Source: CAINVV01 sp038323575
Lineage (GTDB): Bacteria > Bacteroidota > Bacteroidia > Bacteroidales > Prolixibacteraceae
Assembly (NCBI GenBank): GCA_038323575.1
Contig: JBBQHB010000001.1
Coordinates: 96,537 to 160,536 of the forward strand
DNA length: 64,000 nucleotides
Direction: 5' to 3'
Below the pieces are notes generated by a model, which was given only the letters and a program-made list of their open reading frames with translations, had not been told where the DNA came from and searched no databases. Positions 51,401 through 58,555 of the stretch are shown one piece after another. Position numbers and translations under genes: made by a program. Positions within the stretch are counted from its first letter, which is position 1. Each line of letters starts with the position of its first letter.

Positions 51401-53257
51401 ATTTTTGCCGGACACCACGATCATTACTGACTTTCCCTCTTCCTGCAGCCGGGTAATGGTTTCTTTCTGTCGATCCAGATCAATACCCTCCTTCAGCATC
51501 ATTTGCATATTCCCAACCAGGATGATGCGGTTTTCGACCATGGCGCGGATCCCAAATCCACTTACAGCCATAAATTTCTGAGGCTCTGACAGTTTCAATC
51601 CCTTATCATTTCCCGCCTTCACAATGGCCCTGCCTACCGGATGTTCCGAGCCTTTTTCGGCGCTCGCTGCTATCCAGAGCACTTCGTTGGTTGAAAGCTC
51701 CGCGATGGCTATCACATCCGTTACATCCGGTTCTCCTTTGGTAATCGTTCCGGTTTTATCCAATACCACGATGGATGCGTGGCCTGCCCTTTCCAATATT
51801 TCTCCGTTTTTGAAAAGAATCCCGTTCTCCGCACCCTTGGAAGTACCAACCATGACGGCGGTTGGCGTAGCCAGTCCAATAGCGCACGGGCAGGCAATCA
51901 CAAGCACGGCTATGGCGTTGATCATCGCATCAGTCCAGTCGACCTGCGCAACCAGCAGCCATCCCAGGAAAGTCATCAGTGCAAAGCCGATGATAACAGG
52001 TACAAAGTATTTTCCAATCTCGTCCGTCAGTTTTTGAATGGGGGCTTTGCTGCCCTGCGCCTCCTGAACCAGGCGGACAATCTGCGACAGCGTGGTATTC
52101 TTCCCTACCTTTGTCGCTTCAAATTTCACCATCCCTTCGCAATTGATGGTCGCACCAATGACCTGCTGCCCCGGACCTTTGGCCACCGGCATTGACTCTC
52201 CGGTGATCATCGATTCATCGAAAGCGGAACTTCCTTCGGTAATAATCCCGTCGACCGGGACCTTTTCACCGGGCCGGACCAAAACGGAGTCACCAACCTC
52301 AACATCTTCGATTTTAATCACCAACTCCTTACCATCACGGATGATGCAGGCCGTTCTGGCTTTCAGCCCCATCAGGGCTTTTAAGGCTTCAGATGTCTTC
52401 CCTTTCGCCCTTGTCTCGAGGAATTTTCCAAGCCGGATCAGGGTAATAATGGCTGCGCTGGTTTCGAAATAGACATTGGGACTTTGAATGATCCCAAATG
52501 TGACAAACAGGCTCGAAAAGTAGGCGGCAGAGGAGCCCATAACGATCAGGACATCCATGTTGGCGCTGCCTGCCCGTAAACTTTTGTAAGCCCCTACATA
52601 AAACTGCCAGCCGACAATAAATTGTACAACTGTTGCCGCCAGCAGCATGGCAAACTGATCGTAAGTAAATCCTACCAGTTTAAAATCTTTCGACATGCTG
52701 TAGACTACAAGGGGAATGGTGAAAATCAGACCAACGATTAACAACCGCTTCTGGACAAGAAGTTCAGCAGCACGGATGGTGGCTTCGACATCTTCCATCT
52801 CTTCGGTTTCACTTGCATGAACCACCTCAAAGCCAACTTTTCTTATCACCTTAACCAGGTCGGCAATGGATGTCGTTCCGGGTATGTAATCCAGCAAGGC
52901 ATGCCCGGTGCCATAAATTACAGCCGCAGAAAGCACTCCTTCCACACCGGCAAGCTGCTTCTCCAGCAACTGTGCATCTGAAATATCGCGCAATCCGGTG
53001 ATTGGCAACTCTGCTTTGCCGACGGCTACTCCGTAACCGATATGGGTTACCTCGGCAATAATGGCAGCCATGTTGATTTTAACCGGATCGAAACTGACGT
53101 GGAGTTTCTCTCCGGCGAAATCCACATTGGTATCAAGAATGCCGGCCATATTGCTCACCTTGCGCTCGATCGCCCTGGCGCAATTTGAACAGGACATGCC
53201 CGTAACGGGCAATATAAGATGACTTCCTGACTGTTTATCTTCTGAACTGTTTGTCAT
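48461..53257 (-). CDS. Cu(I) P1B-ATPase fused to an ethylene-binding-domain sensor histidine kinase
   Basis: One frame of 1598 residues (numbered from ATG 53257; a TTG lies 12 nt upstream). ATPase part (1-820): HMA domain with GMSCSNC (Cys23, Cys26), a second HMA-like fold without cysteines, TGES (352-355), CPC (456-458) in the membrane, DKTGT (Asp500), HP (539-540), GDGIND (712-717), YN, and MAFSS (799-803): all marks of Cu(I)-exporting CopA. An extra helix (about 833-855) follows, then a three-helix domain (869-968; DNA 50354-50653) matching the ETR1 ethylene-binding domain, with FGAFILVCGTTH carrying copper ligands Cys922 and His926; Tyr889, Ile892, Pro893 and Ile919 also match, while the ETR1 Asp25 position is Asn882. 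Then come a coiled coil, PAS (1037-1161), GAF (about 1184-1321), HisKA (FSYSVSHDLRAPL, His1389) and HATPase (Asn1503, DNGAGF, GTGVGL). I found no frame break at the junction. Confidence 0.92.
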   Translation of the reverse strand: MTNSSEDKQSGSHLILPVTGMSCSNCARAIERKVSNMAGILDTNVDFAGEKLHVSFDPVKINMAAIIAEVTHIGYGVAVGKAELPITGLRDISDAQLLEKQLAGVEGVLSAAVIYGTGHALLDYIPGTTSIADLVKVIRKVGFEVVHASETEEMEDVEATIRAAELLVQKRLLIVGLIFTIPLVVYSMSKDFKLVGFTYDQFAMLLAATVVQFIVGWQFYVGAYKSLRAGSANMDVLIVMGSSAAYFSSLFVTFGIIQSPNVYFETSAAIITLIRLGKFLETRAKGKTSEALKALMGLKARTACIIRDGKELVIKIEDVEVGDSVLVRPGEKVPVDGIITEGSSAFDESMITGESMPVAKGPGQQVIGATINCEGMVKFEATKVGKNTTLSQIVRLVQEAQGSKAPIQKLTDEIGKYFVPVIIGFALMTFLGWLLVAQVDWTDAMINAIAVLVIACPCAIGLATPTAVMVGTSKGAENGILFKNGEILERAGHASIVVLDKTGTITKGEPDVTDVIAIAELSTNEVLWIAASAEKGSEHPVGRAIVKAGNDKGLKLSEPQKFMAVSGFGIRAMVENRIILVGNMQMMLKEGIDLDRQKETITRLQEEGKSVMIVVSGKNVPSEPPIPVGLIAVADTLKPGSREAINELKLLGLEIVMMTGDNQRTASAVAKQVGITRILAEVLPGGKADAIKKLQNSGALANQAHPKVIMVGDGINDAPALARADVGIAIGTGTDVAMAAAGITLISGDLHGVGRAISLSRGISKTIVENLIWALFYNVALIPIAAFGLLSPMFAAGAMAFSSILVVTNSLRLRGYKVRNFSAPKTKGRKIVDLLFYVMGPALTLFLLIVVPLLTMTESMEIKGANALTMTPLLMMVMAISNGLIAISYASIPIFLIIFIRKRKDLPFSWSIILFGAFILVCGTTHFVHIIGLWWTVDWWQAIVDSITAIVSLATAVVVWPMLPKLLKIPSPGQLKIINSELQKEKETLEQTKAELQRSYDMVEYQVKVRTADLAHANALLETEVLQRRQVTEILEKSEKKFKAITEHTPVAIYLSTGVAQTAEYVNPTFTKLFGYEIEEVPDAAKWWPLAYPDENYRRQVEEEWQKRVEAAILDNSKIEPMDVVVTCKDGSKKNISWDIVSSGDQNWAFGVDMTARNQAEEEIIKLNSRLSHLIDAIKDLSSARTLETVQQIVVASARKLTASQGAVFINREGDQCYCAEEDTIGPLWKGQRFRLDSCNGGLVILNRTPIIINDVYEDKNDPDRFYESTFVRSLALVPVNTENPVGAIGNYWSEKHFVTNIDVQLLQTLADSAARAIENVNLYKELEQRVSQRTAALEARMGDLTDYRKALLNIVKELNAKSEKLTLSSAQLEATNKELEAFSYSVSHDLRAPLRAIDGFATILMEDYTSSLDQEGVRLLSVITGNAKRMGNLIDDLLRFSRLGRQIIKFCPVDMHAMADSVFSELVPEGQKENISFILHKLPKIETDSSIIRQVWVNLIGNAIKFTSKHSKCRIEVGSISEGSEIIYYVKDNGAGFDMAYADKLFGVFQRLHSADDYDGTGVGLAIVQRIVLRLQGRVWAEGKVNGGAIFYFALPV

Positions 53258-53273
53258 TTTTCCATTCAAATTA

Positions 53274-53372
53274 TTACCGGGTTTGAAGCCACAGGATGAT
53301 CACGATAAGGGCGGTTACCAGATCGGTGACCAAGTAACCGAATATTACCGTTCGAAAATTTAATGCTATCAT
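53274..53372 (-). CDS. 32-residue single-helix membrane peptide
   Basis: ATG (53372-53370) to TAA (53276-53274) encodes 32 residues: MIALNFRTVIFGYLVTDLVT then ALIVIILWLQTR. Nearly the whole chain is one hydrophobic helix with Arg near each end. It ends 16 nt before the ATG of the copper ATPase fusion and is on the same strand, between two supported genes. It could be a small regulator or stabiliser of the ATPase, as KdpF is for another P-type pump, or the remnant of a longer membrane protein. There is no strong Shine-Dalgarno, which is usual in Bacteroidota. I do not recognise a family. Confidence 0.45.
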   Translation of the reverse strand: MIALNFRTVIFGYLVTDLVTALIVIILWLQTR

Positions 53373-53432
53373 GGTTTAGTTTTCAACCCCAACCCCTTAA
53401 AAAGGGGCTATAACTGATTGGCTATATATTGT

Positions 53433-56045
53433 TTAAATTGGGCTTTTATCATCTTTCCCCTTCTCCAATTCCTCAATCTTTTTCTTAAGCTCCATCATCA
53501 CCAGTTCACGACCCACAAAAACCCGGGATTGCTCTTCGAGCTCAAGAATTGATTCATTCAGCTCGGCTGTCCGCTGTAAAACCAGATTTTCAAGTTCTTC
53601 ATTGAAGTGTCTGATTTTCTCCTCAGCCAGTTTACGTTCGGTGATTTCGATGCTGTAGCCTGCCAACTTTTTATTGCCTCCCATGGTAATCGGGAATTTT
53701 ATCGTATTGTAGTAACGTCCGTTTAATTCTTCCTCAACTTTCAGTATTTTGCCAGTGGAAACCACCTCCCAGTCGTCGGCAGTAAATTTCTTTGCAAGAT
53801 CGGGCGGGAACAAATCTTCCATGGTCTTGTTGCCCATTTCTGAACCGGGAATGCCGATCAAGTCTATAAAATTTTCACTCGCCATTATTACACGACTTTC
53901 TGTGGGGGACACCTTTTTGATGTAAGCGAGAATAGGTGAGTGTTCAATAAACAGACTTAACAGTTCTTCATTTTCACGCAACGCTTCCTCATCCATTTTT
54001 CGTTCGGTAATATCCAAAAAGACCATGATACCAAACTTTACTTTACCTTCGTCATCGAATATAGGTGCGGCATTAGCCCAAACTATCCGGTCTTCCATAT
54101 TGTCCCTTCTGACAATAAACTCCCTGCTGCACTTTTCTCCGTACAGGACTGCTCGTGCCAGCGGAACATCTTCCGGCTTATATGGATCGCCTTTCAGATC
54201 CAGAATATTCCAGGTAGAAACATATTTTTCAACATCAACATTGTCGACGATTTGACTGGCAGGTCTGTCGCGTATCATTAAAGCTGCCTCATTTACGTAA
54301 ATCAGTTTCCCCCTCGGGGCTTCTGCAATAGCTATCCCAGCCTGGCTGTTATCGAACGCGGCCTGCAGCATCGCCTTTGTCTCAATTAAACTTACTTCCA
54401 TCTGTTTGATATCCTCGATATCCGTGCAGGTACCAAACCATCTGGATATATTCCCTTCTTCATCGAAAATAGGTACACCCCGTATTAACCACCAGCGATA
54501 AATACCGTCCTTGCGCCGCAAACGGCATTCAATTGAGTAGACTCCGTTGTTGTTTACCGCATCCTGCCAGGCATCCCAGGCGCGACCGCTGTCGTCCGGA
54601 TGGAAAGGTATAACCCAGCCGTGTCCAAAACTTTCTTCCATTGTAAGTCCCGTATAATCAACCCATTGCTGGTTAAAATAGATGTTCCAGCCATCAGCAC
54701 GGGTAATCCAGACAATTTGCGGCATAGATTCGGCTAACAAACTAAGCTCCCTTTCGCTTTTTACAAGAGACTCCTCAACCTGTTTGCGGCTGGTAATATC
54801 TTCGATCATACTCAGATGTCGCGGATTCATCTTCTCACTAACCTGAACCTTGGCAACAATCACGCTGACCCAAACGATGGATCCATCCGGCCGGATGTAG
54901 CGTTTGTTCATCCGGTATCCGTTTATCTCACCGGCGTTCATCCGATCCTTGTTTACCTGATCCACCTGCAAATCATCCGGATGGGTGATAGTCATCCAGT
55001 CGGTGGCAGCCATTTCTTCGCGGGTACGGCCTACAATTTTCGCGAACCCGGAGTTGACTTCAAGTATTTTCCCGGACAGTGAATCAACGAGCGCTATCCC
55101 CAAAGGGGCCTGTTCAAAAATGGTTTGAAATCGGTCCCTGGCATGTTGTAATTCCTCTTCTGCCTGTTTTCTCTGCGTAATGTCATTCAATACGCAATGC
55201 GTCTGTTTGAATTCTCCGGCTGAATTGTAACCGATTCGGCCTTCAAATGCGATAAAAATGATGCTGCCATCTTTTTTTATCATTTCGAATTCGCTGTGGA
55301 TCGTACCCAGGGATTTGAATATCGGGAACCGTTCCCTGAATCCCTCGTTATATTTTGGGGTCAGGAAATCACCGAACCATTTACCGATAACCTCATCCCT
55401 CGAATATCCCAGGGTTTGCAGCCATGTCTCGTTCACTTCAATGAAAAAACCGTTTATATCCAACGATTGATAACCAATTGGCGCGTATTCGAATAACGTT
55501 CTGTACCTTTCTTTATTCTCTTTTTCGGACTTTTCCACCAGCTTACGTTCGGTAATTTCATTTAAATACTTGCTGTTCAGGATTTTCAAATCGTTCAGGA
55601 TTTGTCGCGTTTCAAAATGTAATTTTACTTTTGTAAGAATTTCTTCTTTGAAAATTGGTTTGGTGATGTAGTCGATGCCTCCCGCACGATATCCCATGAG
55701 TTTAGAGTCCCTGTCCCCCAATGCGCTGATAAAGATAATCGGGATGTCGCGGGTTGCTAGGTCGGCCCTGAGCCTTGTGCAAATTTCGAAGCCATCAATT
55801 TCAGGCAAGATAATATTTAGAAGAACAATTGACGGATGTTTGGCTTTTATACTTTTCAAAGCAGATTTTCCGTTTGAGGCAAAACGTACTTTGTATCCGG
55901 CCCTATGCAAAATCCCTTCCATCAATTCAAGATTGTCCCGATCATCATCTACAATCATAATTTCATCGTTCAAAGTTGAACCCGTGTCAGTTGAAATCTG
56001 ATCTTCTCTATACATTTGATCTGAATTTAATGTTATACTGAACAC
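53433..56045 (-). CDS. Receiver plus five PAS domains, no kinase; receiver lacks acceptor Asp
   Basis: The 870-residue cytoplasmic protein begins (from ATG 56045, or ATG 56015) with a receiver domain (about 28-145): IMIVDDDRDN holds the acidic pair and TKP the conserved Lys129, but the phospho-acceptor block reads VLLNIILPEIDG, with Asn77 (codon AAT at 55817-55815) instead of Asp. Five PAS domains follow, near 181-290, 306-418, 436-548, 560-682 and 697-805, each with a DITxRK-type ending. The C-terminal 65 residues are a coiled coil ending in FVGRELVMMELKKKIEEL, a tail I have seen on other PAS proteins. No HisKA, HATPase, GGDEF, EAL or DNA-binding domain is present. It heads the minus-strand cluster, 60 nt before the small membrane peptide. 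Confidence 0.88.
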   Translation of the reverse strand: MFSITLNSDQMYREDQISTDTGSTLNDEIMIVDDDRDNLELMEGILHRAGYKVRFASNGKSALKSIKAKHPSIVLLNIILPEIDGFEICTRLRADLATRDIPIIFISALGDRDSKLMGYRAGGIDYITKPIFKEEILTKVKLHFETRQILNDLKILNSKYLNEITERKLVEKSEKENKERYRTLFEYAPIGYQSLDINGFFIEVNETWLQTLGYSRDEVIGKWFGDFLTPKYNEGFRERFPIFKSLGTIHSEFEMIKKDGSIIFIAFEGRIGYNSAGEFKQTHCVLNDITQRKQAEEELQHARDRFQTIFEQAPLGIALVDSLSGKILEVNSGFAKIVGRTREEMAATDWMTITHPDDLQVDQVNKDRMNAGEINGYRMNKRYIRPDGSIVWVSVIVAKVQVSEKMNPRHLSMIEDITSRKQVEESLVKSERELSLLAESMPQIVWITRADGWNIYFNQQWVDYTGLTMEESFGHGWVIPFHPDDSGRAWDAWQDAVNNNGVYSIECRLRRKDGIYRWWLIRGVPIFDEEGNISRWFGTCTDIEDIKQMEVSLIETKAMLQAAFDNSQAGIAIAEAPRGKLIYVNEAALMIRDRPASQIVDNVDVEKYVSTWNILDLKGDPYKPEDVPLARAVLYGEKCSREFIVRRDNMEDRIVWANAAPIFDDEGKVKFGIMVFLDITERKMDEEALRENEELLSLFIEHSPILAYIKKVSPTESRVIMASENFIDLIGIPGSEMGNKTMEDLFPPDLAKKFTADDWEVVSTGKILKVEEELNGRYYNTIKFPITMGGNKKLAGYSIEITERKLAEEKIRHFNEELENLVLQRTAELNESILELEEQSRVFVGRELVMMELKKKIEELEKGKDDKSPI

Positions 56046-56437
56046 TAAATATACAATTTTCTACATTTATTTTCTTATCCTGATTTATAACCTAAAGTGA
56101 GGTTGATCAAAAAGAATTCTAAAGCATTGAGGATGTGATTGTTTTTCAACGGCATATTTTAATTCGAAAACCGGTCGGCTTCCAACATTTTCCGGGATCT
56201 TCACATTGGGAATGACAAGCCTGATTTTCGATGAACCGTTAAACCTCTTCAAAGCAGCTTTAAGTGGAACAATTGTACGGAGAATTTCGCTGATGGATAT
56301 GAAACGGAGCAGCAGGTTGTCGAAGGCTGCCTGAAGAGTCCTGGCACGTTTCAAAAACTTCATGAATGGCCTTTCCCGGTTCATGGGTGAGGCCCGAACG
56401 GGAAATTGGTGGACACGGAATTTTGGCCGTTGTTCGT

Positions 56438-56828
56438 TCAAATTATCTTTCTCACCCATTTGAAAAACCTGAACGGCGGATATTTAAACGGTACGTCGAT
56501 CCATGTTGGTGTAGAAACGATTGCTCGGCATGGCTGAAGGCCAGGAAACCGGAATGCCAGTGGTAGCTGTTCATACCGCTGTTCCCCACACCGCCGAACG
56601 GCAGATGATGGTTGGCAATATGTATTAGTGTATCGTTGAGGCAGCCTCCGCCTGAGGTGGTTCTCAGCAGGATTTCTTTGGCTGTTTTGTTTCATAACGA
56701 AGAATGGCAGATTTGAATTTTTTCAGGTTTCCCAGCCTGAGATTCACTGATTTGGTTGCGTGGCTTTTAAAATAAATCTGCTGGGCTTCTGCAACAGATG
56801 CTATCGATGCGGCTGCCCTTTCTGTCAT
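56438..56828 (-). pseudogene. Aldehyde dehydrogenase remnant with internal deletion and frameshift
   Basis: ATG 56828 opens an N-terminal ALDH piece (MTERAAASIASVAEAQQIYF, then LRLGNLKKFKSAILRYETK) that stops at 56664 after 54 codons. In another frame from about 56690 the ALDH C-terminus appears: SGGGCLNDTLIHIANHHLPF, then GGVGNSGMNSYHWHSGFLAF and SHAEQS; a further shift gives PTWIDVPFKYPPFRFFKWVR. About 300 central residues, including the NAD-binding and catalytic Glu/Cys parts, are gone. The two ends are recognisable but the gene is dead. Confidence 0.82.
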
Positions 56829-57057
56829 GTTCAAATGATTTTAAATTTGACGTCCTTCGAAGTGTTCCATCGTTTCGTAAATATCCAAATTATAGGAGAT
56901 TGACAAAAGTCCTGCAGAATAAAAGAAAAGTTCTGTAACTTTCACCTTCCTGTCATTTTAAAACCAAATTTTAATCCAAATAGATGAAATCCACAGCCTG
57001 AAACCCGGCCCGATGGCAGGGAAGAAAATCGGCTGATCATTTTTCATTTATATTTCA

Positions 57058-57065
57058 TAGCTTTG
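57058..57065 (+). promoter_or_regulatory. -7 element before the DUF2157 fragment
   Basis: TAGCTTTG matches TAnnTTTG exactly, 39 nt before ATG 57104. No clear -33 element. It suggests that the truncated gene still has its original promoter. Confidence 0.35.
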
Positions 57066-57103
57066 GTAGTGTTTTGATTTTAACGAAGATAAAACATTCT
57101 GCA

Positions 57104-57421
57104 ATGAGCATTTTAAAAGACCTCGACGAGCTTGTAAGCGCCGACATCATCTCTGAAAACACTGCGCAAAAGATTTCCTATTATTACAAAAGTAAACGGA
57201 GCTCCTCCACCAACCGGCAGTTGCTTATTTTCGGCATTGTCGGAGCATTGCTGGTGGGTATCGGGGTGATGTTTATTGTTGCCAACCAATGGGATGAACT
57301 GTCAACGGCGGTAAAAACATCCTTTGCTTTCTATCTTTTGGTATTACCCCAATTGCTGGCAGGATATGTTCTGCTGAAAAAAGAAAATAAGTTTAACCCT
57401 TTCTTCCAGGTTGGCATTTAA
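57104..57421 (+). pseudogene. Truncated DUF2157 membrane protein
   Basis: From ATG 57104 the 105 residues (MSILKDLDELVSADIISENT; QLLIFGIVGALLVGIGVMFI; FAFYLLVLPQLLAGYVLLKK) match the start of DUF2157 proteins: a soluble helical head and the first two of many membrane helices. Intact members have roughly 300-430 residues. The frame stops at 57419-57421 just after a point where the minus-strand regulator gene is also cut. I infer that a rearrangement joined two gene pieces at about 57390-57410. Confidence 0.75.
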
Positions 57422-57991
57422 CCTGGTCAAATTATCCCGGGCAATTTGCAGGTTTTTATTGCTTTCATTGAGTTCCTTATTTTTATGGATAGAATTCTCA
57501 TAAGTCGAAAGCAAAATATCTAAAATTTGACGGGGAGACGAATGTAGACTGTATTTCTGATTTGCAAACAAAATTTCCAGTGTGGAGTCATCCGATGGAT
57601 TATTTCTTAGTTCTGAATTCTGTATGAAGTATTGAATTCTGGAAATCAGGAATTCTTCATTATAGGGCTTAACAAGAAAGCCGTCTGCTCCACTTTCCAA
57701 GCCCTTCATAACCTCTCTGGGATCGGAATGAGCAGTTAAAAGTATAACCGGGATATTTTTCAGATGGTCGTCGGCTTTAACAATTGAACAGAATTGATAT
57801 CCATCCATACCGGGCATATCGATGTCACTGATTATAATATCCGGTTCAAACTGATTTAAGATTTCAAGCGCTTTTTGCCCATCAATGGCACATCGGACTG
57901 AATAGTTATAATTCTCCAAAGTGATTTTCAATAATTCGGCCTGGATCAGGCAATCTTCTACTACCAGAATTTCAGTTTTCTTTATTTCCAT
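57344..57991 (-). CDS. Receiver-domain protein truncated at a rearrangement junction
   Basis: The 215-residue product has a full receiver (ILVVEDCLIQAEL; IIISDIDMPGMDGYQF with Asp56; VILLTAHSDPREVMKGLESGADGFLVKPYNEEFL) and then a helical linker ELNESNKNLQIARDNLTRLN ANLEERVK. In hybrid sensors this linker continues as ERTAEL into HisKA or PAS domains. Here it turns after LEERVK (to 57392) into LIFFFQQNISCQQLG, which is merely the antisense of the DUF2157 fragment. So the original was probably a longer hybrid kinase. The receiver itself may still be expressed and functional. Confidence 0.8.
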   Translation of the reverse strand: MEIKKTEILVVEDCLIQAELLKITLENYNYSVRCAIDGQKALEILNQFEPDIIISDIDMPGMDGYQFCSIVKADDHLKNIPVILLTAHSDPREVMKGLESGADGFLVKPYNEEFLISRIQYFIQNSELRNNPSDDSTLEILFANQKYSLHSSPRQILDILLSTYENSIHKNKELNESNKNLQIARDNLTRLNANLEERVKLIFFFQQNISCQQLG

Positions 57992-58159
57992 CTGTTATCC
58001 TTCCAGGTAATTTTTTTCAAGTCAGTATAAGCAAAATTACTTCAGCACTTCATAAACCAATTACACAATTCTCTATTAAAGTTATATAATTCACACATTA
58101 TAAGCGGATAACGGTTTTTCATTTTTTGAAATCTAAATGAAAGATGAGGTCCGTATACT

Positions 58160-58490
58160 CAAATTTCTTATATTGCCCTTGCAGGGCGTCGGGTCCGGGA
58201 AACATTTAAGGACCCAAGGCGTTGCCATTGGGCTAGAATATGTTGGGCTTTCAGCCCGATAACATAAAAATGAAACATTTATGCCAGAATGAACAGGACA
58301 CAATTTGGGTGGAAGGTTTTATCTAAGGACTGGCGGCACTGACAATTAACCAAAAAAAATCTGCAAAACTCCTATAGCATTCTCAAGACCGCCACGAAGT
58401 GGCAGCATAACCTAGCCCAATGGCAACGCCTTGGGTTAAAATAATTGCATCCGATGCCGTTCGTCCTGAAGGGACAGCATAATAAAATAA
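58160..58490. repeat. REP/MITE-like element with 24-bp inverted repeat
   Basis: ACCCAAGGCGTTGCCATTGG GCTA (58212-58235) recurs exactly inverted at 58413-58436, 177 nt apart. Smaller palindromes flank it: GGGCTTTCAGCCC (58244-58256), GCCACGAAGTGGC (58391-58403) and CCCTTGCAGGG. No protein is encoded. The form is like the dispersed palindromic elements of Bacteroidota genomes. It occupies most of the 560-nt gap between 57992 and 58555. Confidence 0.75.
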
Positions 58491-58555
58491 TAAATGGGAA
58501 CCAATCTTGAAAATATTCAGTAAGATTTCAATAATTTTACCTTGAAAATATCCGA

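Noticed and set aside
48461..53257. Fusion as a sequencing or assembly artefact
   Set aside because: The frame stays open over about 1600 codons, codon use looks uniform, the linker adds exactly one helix as topology needs, and no stop or start cluster marks the junction. Reads would still be the final test.
53258..53269. TTG start for the copper ATPase-receptor fusion
   Set aside because: An ATG four codons downstream gives the same protein minus MNGK and has a GGA-containing leader.
56085..56459. A 124-codon open frame on the minus strand
   Set aside because: It starts inside the ALDH remnant region, matches no family I know, has unusual composition (rich in Arg, Phe and Leu) and lies in decayed sequence; I treat it as chance.
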